Shown: positions 22,292 to 29,856 of the stretch, piece after piece
How the letters are laid out: every line of letters begins with the position of its first letter
How positions within the stretch are numbered: the first letter of the stretch is position 1
Source of the DNA: Claveliimonas intestinigallinarum
GTDB lineage: Bacteria; Bacillota; Clostridia; Lachnospirales; Lachnospiraceae
Reading direction: 5' to 3'
Assembly (NCBI GenBank): GCA_019115145.1
Contig: DXED01000003.1
Coordinates: 1-38,150, forward strand
Length of the DNA stretch: 38,150 nt
The notes under the pieces: generated by a model
Told to the model about the DNA's origin: nothing
The model's input: only the letters and a program-made list of their open reading frames with translations
Databases searched by the model: none
Made by a program: the position numbers and the translations under genes

Positions 22292-23503
22292 ATGCAGGAC
22301 ACATGGGAAAAGAGGAGAAAAAGGATTTTTGAGATCATAGAGGTGGGGACAGAGTACGACTATGTCAGCCGCATCTATGATTTTTTCAACGCCTTCTGCA
22401 TCATTCTCAATCTGGTGGCCAGTATGGTCTACACCTTTGACGAGTACCGGGCTGCCTACGGCGGCATCCTGATGGTCATAGAGCAGGCCACTGTGGCCAT
22501 GTTCCTGCTGGACTACCTCCTGCGGATCTGGACGGCAAAATATCTGTATCCGGGCAGTACACAGCCCAGGGCTGTCTCCAAATACATGACCTCCTTCACC
22601 GGGATCGTGGATCTTTTGTCCTTCCTGCCCCAGTATCTTCCCTTCTTTTTCCCGGCAGGGGCTATCGCCTTCCGCATGTTCCGGATCATCCGCATTTTCC
22701 GTCTGTTCCGCATCAACGCCTACTACGACTCCCTGAACGTGATCACGGAGGTCATTGTGAGCAAAAAGCAGCAGCTTTTCTCCTCAGTCTTCATCATCCT
22801 CATGCTGATGCTGGCCTCCAGCCTGTGCATGTACAGTCTGGAGCATGAAGCCCAGCCGGAGGTGTTTTCCAACGCCTTCTCCGGCATCTGGTGGGCCGCG
22901 TCCACGCTTCTCACCGTGGGCTACGGGGACATTTACCCCATTACAGTGCTGGGGAAGATGTTCGGCATCTTTATCGCCTTTCTGGGCGTGGGTATTGTGG
23001 CCATCCCCACAGGTATCATCTCCGCCGGATTCGTGGATCAGTACTCCCGCATCAAGAGGATGAGCGAGTACGGCCAGGCGGCAGCTATCCATTTCATACA
23101 GATCCACCTGACAGAGCAGGACAAGTGGGCCGGAAAGACCATCTCCCAGCTCCACCTGCCGGCCCGGGTCATCGTAGCCGCCATACAGCGGGATCACCGG
23201 ATCATCGTCCCCCGGGGCAGCATGATGCTGAAGGCCGGAGACGACATGGTTCTCGGCGCCGAGTCCTTCCACAACAACCAGGGTGAGCGCATCCAGCTCA
23301 AGGAAATGGTACTCCAGAAAAACCATCCCTGGATCGGCCAGCGCATCCAGGAGTTGGACATCTCGAGGAAATCTATCATCGTCCTCGTCAAGAGAAAAGG
23401 CCGCACCCTGATTCCCAACGGGAACATGATCCTCCGGGAGCAGGACATGGTCATCTTCTACTCCCAGATACACATGGCCAGCGCTACGCAGATAGAGGTG
23501 TAG
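22292..23503 (+). CDS. Voltage-gated-type K+ channel with tandem RCK_C-like domains
   Basis: 403 residues. Helices S1-S6 occupy about residues 28-250. S4 carries five arginines spaced by three (R128, R131, R134, R137, R140), the voltage-sensor pattern. The selectivity filter is TVGYGD (208-213). After S6 the cytoplasmic part has two similar blocks, each resembling a TrkA-C/RCK_C domain: about 268-325 (AGKTISQLHLPARVIVAAIQR..GDDMVLGAES) and about 332-395 (IGQRIQELDISRKSIIVLVKR..EQDMVIFYSQ). No Rossmann RCK_N domain is present. It should conduct K+, gated by voltage and an unknown ligand. GGGGAGGG precedes the ATG. Confidence 0.92.
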   Translation: MQDTWEKRRKRIFEIIEVGTEYDYVSRIYDFFNAFCIILNLVASMVYTFDEYRAAYGGILMVIEQATVAMFLLDYLLRIWTAKYLYPGSTQPRAVSKYMTSFTGIVDLLSFLPQYLPFFFPAGAIAFRMFRIIRIFRLFRINAYYDSLNVITEVIVSKKQQLFSSVFIILMLMLASSLCMYSLEHEAQPEVFSNAFSGIWWAASTLLTVGYGDIYPITVLGKMFGIFIAFLGVGIVAIPTGIISAGFVDQYSRIKRMSEYGQAAAIHFIQIHLTEQDKWAGKTISQLHLPARVIVAAIQRDHRIIVPRGSMMLKAGDDMVLGAESFHNNQGERIQLKEMVLQKNHPWIGQRIQELDISRKSIIVLVKRKGRTLIPNGNMILREQDMVIFYSQIHMASATQIEV

Positions 23504-23559
23504 CTCTCCCGCAGGGAAACAGCAGGCAAAAGATATTGATAGATTTTTTTAATTTATAA

Positions 23560-23589
23560 TTGACAAAACGTGTGCAAATATGATATAAA
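23560..23589 (+). promoter_or_regulatory. Promoter of tRNA-Trp
   Basis: TTGACA (23560-23565) and TATAAA (23584-23589), 18-nt spacer. The interval 23504-23559 is AT-rich and shows no gene or convincing terminator. Confidence 0.7.
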
Positions 23590-23623
23590 TATCTAGTGAC
23601 CGATTTAAGTCGGAAGCAGGTAC

Positions 23624-23694
23624 AGGGGATTGGTCAAATGGTATGACAGGAGTCTCCAAAACTCTTAGCGGGAGTTCGATTCTCTCATCCCCTG
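23624..23694 (+). tRNA. tRNA-Trp (anticodon CCA)
   Basis: Acceptor AGGGGAT pairs with ATCCCCT, D-stem GTCA/TGAC, anticodon stem GGAGT/ACTCT (one G-U pair) around loop CTCCAAA with anticodon CCA, T-arm GGGAG-TTCGATT-CTCTC, discriminator G. CCA is not encoded. It stands alone between the channel gene and an AraC-type gene. Confidence 0.9.
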
Positions 23695-23700
23695 CTTTTG

Positions 23701-23745
23701 AAAAGCCTTGGGAACGGCGTAAAAGCGTTGTTTCTCAGGGCTTTT
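23701..23745 (+). terminator. Terminator after tRNA-Trp
   Basis: AAAAGCCTTG (23701-23710) pairs with CAGGGCTTTT (23736-23745) with one G-U pair, extended by further weak pairing inside; ends in TTTT. Confidence 0.6.
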
Positions 23746-23828
23746 ATCTTTACCAAAAATTCACGATACAACTATTAATTCTTAGTCTTTATCAACATGT
23801 ACAGAAATCCTGATGGAGAAAAACAAAA

Positions 23829-24716
23829 ATGCCCATATTACTTGATCATCAATTGCAGGAACAGATACCGCATGATATCTCAGCTTTTCCCATTGCATTT
23901 TATTGCGATGAGCTTGCCGCCCTGCCAGACCGTGCGGGACCTATTCACTGGCATCCCTACTTTGAGATTGCCACAGCGCAAAGTGGTGTCCTTGACTATC
24001 AAGTGGGACAAACCCATACGATTCTGGAGCCGGGGGACAGCATCTTCGTCAACCAAAATGTGCTCCACGGAATCCGACAGCTGTCCGGCGCAGAGCCGGA
24101 TCACCTTCCGATCATTGTTTTTTCCGCCACAGTGGTTGCCCCGGAGAACAGCTCTGTCTACCAGAAATATATCCAGCCGATTCTTGCGTGTAACTCTCTG
24201 CCCTTTGTTGTGTTCCGACACGACAGCAGTCTGTGGAAAGAGGTCCACAGGTGGATCCGCGCTACGTATCACGCCATACGGGAACATTCCGATTGTTACG
24301 AGCTGGAGGTTCAGCGCAATATCTCATGCATATTGGAGGCAGTCTTTCGCAATTTTGACTCTCTGCCAAAATCCGAAGCGTCACGGATACAGATGAACGC
24401 CCAGATACGGCTGCAGAAAATGCTGTCATATATTTACAAAAATTACGACCAAACGGTCACTCTGACAGACATTGCCGACGCCGCCAATATCAGCCGCAGC
24501 GAAGCGGGACGTTGTTTCCAGTCCTTTCTGGGGTGTTCTCCGGTGGAGGCGCTCATTCAGTACCGCCTTCAAACAGCGCAGCGTTTGCTGCGGGAAACCA
24601 CACTGACTCTGCAGGAGATCAGTTTTGCCTGCGGATTTCATTCTGTCAATTACTTCAGTCGTCAATTCCGCAAAAGATACGGATATTCACCCGGTAAAAA
24701 ACGCCAGCGGAAATGA
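23829..24716 (+). CDS. AraC family transcriptional regulator
   Basis: 295 residues. The N-terminal cupin-like sensor (IHWHPYFEIATAQSGVLDYQVGQTHTILEPGDSIFVNQNVLHGI, about residues 38-85) resembles sugar-responsive AraC proteins. The C-terminal domain holds two helix-turn-helix units: LTDIADAANISRSEAGRCFQSFLGCSPVEALIQYRLQTAQRLL and LQEISFACGFHSVNYFSRQFRKRYGYSPGKKR. It precedes a DUF1349 remnant and an MFS permease on the same strand, so it probably controls them in response to a carbohydrate. GGAG lies about ten bases before ATG. Codon use looks less G/C-biased than that of its neighbours. Confidence 0.92.
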   Translation: MPILLDHQLQEQIPHDISAFPIAFYCDELAALPDRAGPIHWHPYFEIATAQSGVLDYQVGQTHTILEPGDSIFVNQNVLHGIRQLSGAEPDHLPIIVFSATVVAPENSSVYQKYIQPILACNSLPFVVFRHDSSLWKEVHRWIRATYHAIREHSDCYELEVQRNISCILEAVFRNFDSLPKSEASRIQMNAQIRLQKMLSYIYKNYDQTVTLTDIADAANISRSEAGRCFQSFLGCSPVEALIQYRLQTAQRLLRETTLTLQEISFACGFHSVNYFSRQFRKRYGYSPGKKRQRK

Positions 24717-24757
24717 AGTTTGGGTAAATAATGCTTCTATTTGACGCTATAGTGCCT

Positions 24758-24785
24758 TTGACTTTGAAGATTTTGATTATATAAT
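24758..24785 (+). promoter_or_regulatory. Promoter of the DUF1349-MFS pair
   Basis: TTGACT (24758-24763), 16-nt spacer, TATAAT (24780-24785). A TTTGAC direct repeat (24740-24745 and 24757-24762) overlaps the -35 and could form AraC half-sites, though the motif is short. Confidence 0.6.
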
Positions 24786-24818
24786 ACGCTTAAATTCGAG
24801 TGTGAAAGGAGATCCACT

Positions 24819-25205
24819 ATGAAATTTAAGTGGTTAAACAAAAGCCGGATCGAACAGAGGAAGGGCCGGAACTGTTGGGCAAAATGTTGTTTTGAACTTA
24901 CCGATTTTAGTACGCATGCTGTGGCAAGTGTAGTGACAAAGGGGAATTCCGATGATGCCAACGGATGCAATCTGGAAGGCAACACTGCCTGGCTGCGAGT
25001 TTGTCGGGTGGGCAACAATTTCGCGTTTCACTACTCTGTAGATGGTGTCAATTTTTATATGATACGATATTTTCATCTCCCTGCGGATCCCGCCATCAAA
25101 GTGGGACTCCTGGCACAGGCTCCGATAGGCGACGGCGGCGTCCGGGTGTATGAAAATCTCAGCATTGAGAAAAAAACAGTAAAAAACATTCGGGCAGGTA
25201 AGTAA
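24819..25205 (+). CDS. DUF1349 family protein, internally shortened
   Basis: 128 residues. From NCWAKCCFELTDF to VRVYENLSIEKKTVKNIRAGK it follows the C-terminal part of DUF1349 (a concanavalin-A-like lectin/glucanase fold, about 190 residues in full-length members). The first residues MKFKWLN also look like a normal family start, but what lies between (KSRIEQRKGR) is far too short: about 60 residues of the N-terminal half appear deleted while frame and start are kept. Half a jelly roll is unlikely to fold normally, so it may be a remnant. AAAGGAG precedes the ATG. One base separates it from the MFS gene. Confidence 0.7.
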   Translation: MKFKWLNKSRIEQRKGRNCWAKCCFELTDFSTHAVASVVTKGNSDDANGCNLEGNTAWLRVCRVGNNFAFHYSVDGVNFYMIRYFHLPADPAIKVGLLAQAPIGDGGVRVYENLSIEKKTVKNIRAGK

Positions 25206-25206
25206 T

Positions 25207-26397
25207 ATGGCTGAAACCAGAAAGTATCAAAAAACACTGACAGCCTGCTATCTGGGATTTGTCACCCAGGCCATAGCCGCCAATTTCGCCCCCCTTCTGT
25301 TTCTTACTTTCCAAAATACCTATGGGATCTCGTTGAAAAAGATTTCCCTGATCCCCGTTGTATTTTATCTCACCCAGCTGCTGGTTGACCTTGGAGCGAG
25401 CAGGTTTGCGGACAAAATTGGTTATCGCATCTGTGTGGTGACATCCCAGGCAGTTTCAGCAGCGGGGCTTGTGCTGCTGGCGGTTCTCCCTGAAGTACTC
25501 CCTGTGCCATTTCCGGGGATCCTCATCGCAGTGATGTTTTACGCCATCGGCAGCGGTCTTGTGGAGGTACTGGTAAGCCCTATCGTAGAGGCCTGCCCCT
25601 TCGAAAACAAGGACGGCAGGATGAGTTTACTGCACTCTTTTTACTGTTGGGGTGCGGTGGCCGTAATCCTGGGTTCCACTCTCTTTTTTGCAGTGTTTGG
25701 CACTGAGAACTGGAGGATACTCACGCTGATCTGGGCACTTGTACCGCTGGTAAATGTCTTTCAGTTCCTCGCATGTCCCATGGAGCGTCTGGTCGAAGAA
25801 GGCGAGAGTTTGCCTCTTCGCAGGCTGCTCCGACTGCCGCTATTGTGGATGATGATTTTACTGATGATCTGTTCCGGCGCATCCGAGGCGGCCATGGCGC
25901 AGTGGGCATCCGCCTTTACAGAGGCAGGGCTCGGCGTCTCTAAAACAGTTGGGGATTTGGCTGGCCCCTGTCTATTTGCTGTTTTCATGGGTATCTCCCG
26001 TATGCTGTATGGAAAAATGAGCGGGAACCTGAACCTGACAAAAACCATGCTGCTGAGCGGCTTGCTGTGCGTGTCTTGCTATCTGCTGGCCTCTCTTTCC
26101 CCCGTGCCGCTTCTTGGCCTGACAGGGTGCGCTCTTTGCGGTTTCAGCGTAGGCATTATGTGGCCAGGCACGATCAGCCTTTCTTCCCAAAAGTATCCGC
26201 AAGGCGGCACCGCTATGTTCGCTTTTTTGGCATTAGCAGGAGATTTTGGCGGAACAATAAGCCCGGCAATGGTAGGGAGTCTCTCGGAACTGGCTGACGG
26301 CAATCTGAAAGCGGGACTGCTGGCCGCTACAATCTTTCCGATTCTTCTAGTGATTGGCTTGCTTACCGTGAACCGAAGGATGAAGGGTTCCATTTGA
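25207..26397 (+). CDS. MFS transporter (fucose-permease-like)
   Basis: 396 residues with twelve predicted helices in two bundles. The first cytoplasmic loop DLGASRFADKIGYR matches the MFS DxxxxxxDxxG(R/Y)R motif, and the central charged loop (ERLVEEGESLPLRRLLRL) separates the halves. The pattern ALCGFSVGIMWPGTISLSSQKYPQGG resembles the FucP/FHS-type sugar permeases. Probable carbohydrate importer under the AraC regulator upstream. The ribosome-binding site is weak (AGGTAAG) and one base follows the DUF1349 stop, so translation is likely coupled. Confidence 0.88.
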   Translation: MAETRKYQKTLTACYLGFVTQAIAANFAPLLFLTFQNTYGISLKKISLIPVVFYLTQLLVDLGASRFADKIGYRICVVTSQAVSAAGLVLLAVLPEVLPVPFPGILIAVMFYAIGSGLVEVLVSPIVEACPFENKDGRMSLLHSFYCWGAVAVILGSTLFFAVFGTENWRILTLIWALVPLVNVFQFLACPMERLVEEGESLPLRRLLRLPLLWMMILLMICSGASEAAMAQWASAFTEAGLGVSKTVGDLAGPCLFAVFMGISRMLYGKMSGNLNLTKTMLLSGLLCVSCYLLASLSPVPLLGLTGCALCGFSVGIMWPGTISLSSQKYPQGGTAMFAFLALAGDFGGTISPAMVGSLSELADGNLKAGLLAATIFPILLVIGLLTVNRRMKGSI

Positions 26398-26421
26398 AGG
26401 CAACCGGATGGTACAGAGAAA

Positions 26422-26458
26422 GCCGGAAGCGCTCATTCACAGCGCTTCCGGCCTTTTT
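26422..26458 (+). terminator. Terminator after the MFS gene
   Basis: A perfect 12-bp stem (26422-26433 with 26441-26452), 7-nt loop, then CTTTTT. Confidence 0.9.
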
Positions 26459-26549
26459 CCCGCTGAAAGATATAAAATCTCCTCCGTCATACGCAGCCCG
26501 CCTCTCTCATATAATGAAGAGACAACTGTAAGAGCAAGGATACGTCCCT

Positions 26550-27380
26550 ATGTACCGCAAAATAAAACCACTCCCCTGCCTCCGGGTCACACTTCTCCTG
26601 GCCGCCGCCTTTCTCCTCGGCCGCACCGCCGCCCAGGTGACCTCCTTTGTCTCCTCCTCCCACTCTGACCGGATCCAGTCCTCCGCGGAGGGGAACTGGG
26701 GCCTTGGCTTCCAGGAGGAGGGCCAGCCCCCTGTGGGAAACGCCACCTCCCAGGAGCTGGCGCAGTACGACGCCTACTATCTGGGCGACACAGATAAAAA
26801 GCGGATCTACCTGACCTTTGACGCAGGCTATGAGAACGGCAACACGGAGCCCATCCTGGATGCACTGAAAAAGCACGAGGCCCCCGCCGCCTTTTTTGTG
26901 GTGGGCAATTTTATCTCTGAGAACCCGGACCTGATCCGCCGGATGGAGGAGGAAGGACACATTGTAGGCAACCACACCTCCACCCACCCCGATATGTCCC
27001 GGATCTCCACTCTGGAGACCTTCCGGGAAGAGCTGGAGGGTGTGGAAGCTTCCTATAAAGAGATCACAGGAAAGGAGATGACAAAGCTTTACCGCCCGCC
27101 CCAGGGGAAGTACAATGTGGAAAATCTGAAGATGGCCAAAGAGCTGGGCTACCACACCTTCTTCTGGAGCCTCGCCTACGTAGACTGGTACCAGGACGAC
27201 CAGCCCTCAAAGGAGGCGGCCTTTGACAAGCTGCTTGGCCGCATCCACCCGGGCGCCATCGTCCTCCTCCACAGCACCTCCTCCACCAACGGGGAGATCA
27301 TGGATGAGCTTCTGGGGAAATGGGAGGACATGGGCTACTCCTTCGGCTCCCTGGAAGAGCTGGTCCAGTCAGACAGATAG
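26550..27380 (+). CDS. PdaA-like polysaccharide (peptidoglycan) deacetylase
   Basis: 276 residues of the NodB-homology family, close to PdaA (delta-lactam/muramic acid de-N-acetylase). An N-terminal membrane helix or signal (LRVTLLLAAAFLLG, about 11-24) places it outside. Catalytic motifs are complete: YLTFDAGYENG (motif 1, metal-binding Asp), HTSTHPD (motif 2, H-x3-H), RPPQGKYN (motif 3), WSLAYVDW (motif 4) and IVLLHSTSSTNG (motif 5). A TATAAT at 26510-26515 may be its -10. AAGGA lies nine bases before ATG. Monocistronic; it faces convergent thiC. Confidence 0.93.
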   Translation: MYRKIKPLPCLRVTLLLAAAFLLGRTAAQVTSFVSSSHSDRIQSSAEGNWGLGFQEEGQPPVGNATSQELAQYDAYYLGDTDKKRIYLTFDAGYENGNTEPILDALKKHEAPAAFFVVGNFISENPDLIRRMEEEGHIVGNHTSTHPDMSRISTLETFREELEGVEASYKEITGKEMTKLYRPPQGKYNVENLKMAKELGYHTFFWSLAYVDWYQDDQPSKEAAFDKLLGRIHPGAIVLLHSTSSTNGEIMDELLGKWEDMGYSFGSLEELVQSDR

Positions 27381-27405
27381 CGTAAAAAGAGGCGGCCCCT
27401 CTTTT

Positions 27406-28716
27406 CTAGAGGATATCAATGTACTCCCCTGCCAGAGCTTTGTTCATGCTGCGCACCGCACAGAATTTACCGCACATGCTGCATGTATCGCTGTGGTCGT
27501 CCTCCGGGCTCCTGCTGTCCCGGATCGCTTTTGCTGTCTCCGGATCAAGGGCACATGCAAACTGGGCATCCCAGTCCAGCTTCTGTCTCGCCTCGGCCAT
27601 ACGGTCGTCTATATCTCTCGCACCCGGGATACCCTTGGCGATGTCCGCCGCGTGAGCCGCGATCTTGGAGGCGATGATACCCTGCTTCACGTCATCCACA
27701 TTGGGAAGGGCCAGATGCTCTGCCGGCGTCACATAGCACAGGAAGGCAGCGCCGCTCATGGCTGCCACCGCGCCGCCGATGGCTGCTGTGATGTGATCGT
27801 AGCCCGGCGCGATATCTGTGACGAGAGGTCCAAGTACATAGAAGGGGGCGCCCATGCAGATGCTCTTCTGCACTTCCATGTTGGCAGCCACCTGGTCAAG
27901 GGGCACATGTCCCGGTCCCTCTACCATGACCTGCACATTGTGGTCCCAGGCCCGCTTGGTCAGCTCGCCTAAGCGGACCAGCTCCTCGATCTGGCACACG
28001 TCTGTGGCGTCGGCCAGACAGCCGGGACGGCAGGCGTCTCCCAGGGAGATGGTCACATCATACTCCTCGCAGATGTCCAGGATCTCGTCAAAATACTCGT
28101 AAAAGGGGTTCTCCTCCCCGGTCATGCTCATCCAGGCAAACACCAGGCTTCCTCCCCGGCTCACAATGTTCATTTTTCTCTTGTGCTTCCGGATCTGCTC
28201 AATGGTCTTGCGGGTAATGCCACAGTGGAGCGTCACAAAATCCACTCCGTCCTCCGCGTGGAGACGGATCACATCAATAAAATCCTTAGCCGTCAGAGTG
28301 GCCAGATCCCTCTGATAATGGATCACACTGTCATATACCGGCACCGTCCCGATCATAACCGGGCACTCGCTTGTCAGCTTCTGCCGGAAGGGCTGGGTGT
28401 TTCCGTGGCTGGAGAGATCCATGATGGCCTCCGCCCCCAGATTGACAGCGCTCATCACCTTCTGCATCTCGATGTCATAGTCCTTGCAGTCCCTGGACAC
28501 CCCCAGGTTTACATTAATCTTTGTGCGGAGCATGCTGCCCACGCCCTCCGGATCCAGGCAGGTGTGGCGCTTGTTGGCGCAGATCGCAACCTTCCCTTCC
28601 GCCACCAGCTGCATGAGCTTTTCTACCGGCATCTTCTCCTTCTCTGCCACCCTTTTGATCTGGGGTGTCACAATGCCCTTGCGGGCCGCATCCATCTGTG
28701 TTGTGTAAGCTTCCAT
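27406..28716 (-). CDS. thiC: Phosphomethylpyrimidine synthase
   Basis: Radical-SAM enzyme that turns aminoimidazole ribotide into HMP phosphate for thiamine synthesis. 436 residues, the short Firmicute-type form without the N-terminal extension. Conserved blocks include INVNLGVSRDC, MDLSSHG, SRGGSLVFAWM, EGPGHVPLDQ and LGPLVTDIAPGYDHI. The C-terminal cluster motif CSMCGKFC (CX2CX4C) is intact. I start at ATG 28716, behind GGAGGTAGGACAA; longer in-frame starts lack a site. Downstream of thiW, probably in the same TPP-controlled transcript. Normally cytosolic and oxygen-sensitive. Confidence 0.95.
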   Translation of the reverse strand: MEAYTTQMDAARKGIVTPQIKRVAEKEKMPVEKLMQLVAEGKVAICANKRHTCLDPEGVGSMLRTKINVNLGVSRDCKDYDIEMQKVMSAVNLGAEAIMDLSSHGNTQPFRQKLTSECPVMIGTVPVYDSVIHYQRDLATLTAKDFIDVIRLHAEDGVDFVTLHCGITRKTIEQIRKHKRKMNIVSRGGSLVFAWMSMTGEENPFYEYFDEILDICEEYDVTISLGDACRPGCLADATDVCQIEELVRLGELTKRAWDHNVQVMVEGPGHVPLDQVAANMEVQKSICMGAPFYVLGPLVTDIAPGYDHITAAIGGAVAAMSGAAFLCYVTPAEHLALPNVDDVKQGIIASKIAAHAADIAKGIPGARDIDDRMAEARQKLDWDAQFACALDPETAKAIRDSRSPEDDHSDTCSMCGKFCAVRSMNKALAGEYIDIL

Positions 28717-28721
28717 TTGTC

Positions 28722-28853
28722 CTACCTCCATTTGTATTTGTCCTGTTTTCTCCGACGCCGGCCATGGAAAACGCAGGACAAAGGAACGCAAAATTCCCTT
28801 CTCCCCGTCCGGATGCCGACGCCTTCACCTCTGTATAACGCGGTGATCATCAT
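28722..28853 (-). CDS. 43-codon leader-like ORF upstream of thiC
   Basis: A very strong ribosome-binding site (AAAGGAGG, eight bases before ATGATG) opens a 43-residue, Arg-rich ORF (MMITALYRGEGVGIRTGRR..) whose TAG lies inside the thiC ribosome-binding site (GGAGGTAG). No family is recognised. It may couple translation to thiC, or be the remnant of a lost thi gene whose start and ribosome-binding site survive. Composition (many Arg, C-terminal RRRRKQDKYKWR) does not look like a globular protein. Confidence 0.35.
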   Translation of the reverse strand: MMITALYRGEGVGIRTGRREFCVPLSCVFHGRRRRKQDKYKWR

Positions 28854-28895
28854 GGCTGTATTTCCTCCTTTGCAGTACAACCAGATTTTTCTATA

Positions 28896-28931
28896 GCGGC
28901 AGAAGGTGGTGTCCCCAATCTGCCGCTTTTT
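28896..28931. other. Stem-loop between thiW and thiC
   Basis: GCGGCAG (28896-28902) pairs with CTGCCGC (28920-28926). A T5 run follows on the plus strand (28927-28930 plus the next base), so as a terminator it faces the plus strand, where no gene ends. On the minus strand it may attenuate or process the thiW-thiC message. Nothing else gene-like is seen in 28854-28959. Confidence 0.45.
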
Positions 28932-28959
28932 CAGAGGGCACGCCCTCCGATAAACACAT

Positions 28960-29469
28960 TTACCCTGCTGCCCGCAGCTGGCTCATGACTCCGCCTCTCT
29001 CCAGCACTGTGATCAGGATAAAGGCCAGTATGCTCCCCGCCACTGTAGACACGAGGAACGGTACAACGTACACGAAAAGTCCCGCAGGCTCCATCCCCAT
29101 CAGAAGTTTGGCTGCCGGGTAGGCGCAAAGTCCGCCCAGGATGCCTGTCCCAAGGGCCTCTGCCACGCAGGTCGGGGCCAGCTTCTTACAGGCCGCATAG
29201 ACCAGTCCGCAGCAGAGGGCTCCCACCATGCTGCCGGGAAATGCCAGAAGGCTTCCGATCCCCAGGATATTGCGCAGAAGGCTTGCCGTAAACGCAATCC
29301 CCACGCCCCAGCCGGGTCCCAGCGTAACCGCGGCCAGAATGTTGACCATGTGCTGTACCGGAGCGCATTTGCTGCCCGCTATGGGAAAACTGATCAGACT
29401 CCCCACCACGGCCAGGGCTGTGAGAACTCCCGCCAGCACCAGCTTTTTCGTTGCTGTATTTTGTTTCAT
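28960..29469 (-). CDS. thiW: ECF transporter S component, ThiW type
   Basis: 169 residues with about five membrane helices; the substrate-capturing subunit of an energy-coupling-factor importer for a thiamine precursor (thiazole moiety). The N-terminal KLVLAGVLTALAVVGS, the FPIAGSKCAPVQHMVNILAAVTLGPGWG block and GSMVGALCCGLVY are typical of ThiW. It depends on shared EcfA/A'/T encoded elsewhere. Regulation by the TPP riboswitch upstream and linkage with thiC support the assignment. ATG 29469 has AAAGGAG about ten bases upstream; an in-frame TTG directly precedes it. Confidence 0.92.
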   Translation of the reverse strand: MKQNTATKKLVLAGVLTALAVVGSLISFPIAGSKCAPVQHMVNILAAVTLGPGWGVGIAFTASLLRNILGIGSLLAFPGSMVGALCCGLVYAACKKLAPTCVAEALGTGILGGLCAYPAAKLLMGMEPAGLFVYVVPFLVSTVAGSILAFILITVLERGGVMSQLRAAG

Positions 29470-29530
29470 CAATACACAGCTCCTTTCTCTATGTCCTCAG
29501 ATCCAGTGGAAAGCTTTGCTGTGAAATAAG

Positions 29531-29653
29531 AGTTCCGCTTGCGGAACTTTCGCGCCGAGCGCAGTCGCTTTAGCGACTATTTTCTGCTTTGCGCGAGTGC
29601 GCATCCCACGGAGTGTTTTGTTTGACAGAAACAAGGTTTTCTGTCAAACAAAA
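29531..29653. repeat. Palindrome-dense repeat-like element in the thiW leader
   Basis: Five inverted repeats lie within 123 bases: AGTTCCGC/GCGGAACT (29531-29548), GCGC-CGA-GCGC (29552-29562), AGTCGCT/AGCGACT (29563-29578), GCGC-GAGT-GCGC (29591-29602) and a perfect 16-bp stem (29616-29631 with 29638-29653). It has no coding potential and lies between the riboswitch terminator and the thiW ribosome-binding site. Structure and position suggest an inserted intergenic palindromic element, but only one copy is in this window. Confidence 0.5.
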
Positions 29654-29674
29654 AGAGATGCACGAGGGCATCTC
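29650..29674 (-). terminator. Riboswitch-controlled terminator
   Basis: GAGATGC (29674-29668) pairs with GCATCTC (29661-29655) on the minus strand and is followed by T5. It lies about 20 bases after the TPP aptamer, as expected for transcription attenuation. Confidence 0.75.
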
Positions 29675-29693
29675 CATTTCACACACGAATACA

Positions 29694-29779
29694 CATCCCT
29701 ACGTTGGCATTATCCAAATCAGGTTGCGGGTCGAGACGATAACAGCCTCCTCTCAGCCGGCTAACGGCCAGCTCCCCGT
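29694..29779 (-). ncRNA. TPP riboswitch (THI element)
   Basis: Read on the minus strand, the aptamer has the ACGGGGAGC start, the conserved CTGAGA (about 29757-29752) in the pyrimidine-sensing arm, and ACCTGATTTGGATAATGCCA followed by ACGTAGGGA in the pyrophosphate-sensing arm. It binds thiamine pyrophosphate and switches off the downstream thiW-thiC genes, here apparently by forming the terminator at 29650-29674. Confidence 0.95.
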
Positions 29780-29813
29780 GACACGCTTATTCAACTGTAT
29801 CTGATCACTTGTC

Positions 29814-29842
29814 ATTATAGACCTGCCGGAGGTCATTTGCAA
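29814..29842 (-). promoter_or_regulatory. Promoter of the TPP riboswitch-thiW-thiC unit
   Basis: Minus strand TTGCAA (29842-29837), 17-nt spacer, TATAAT (29819-29814), with the aptamer starting about 30 bases downstream. Confidence 0.8.
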
Positions 29843-29856
29843 GGATTTTCGGTTCT

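Noticed and set aside
23624..23694. tRNA-Trp as an attachment site of an integrative element
   Set aside because: No copy of the tRNA 3' end found downstream up to the MFS terminator and no integrase gene in the window.
28896..28931. Second riboswitch between thiW and thiC
   Set aside because: No CTGAGA or GGATAATGCCA core; only a simple hairpin is visible.
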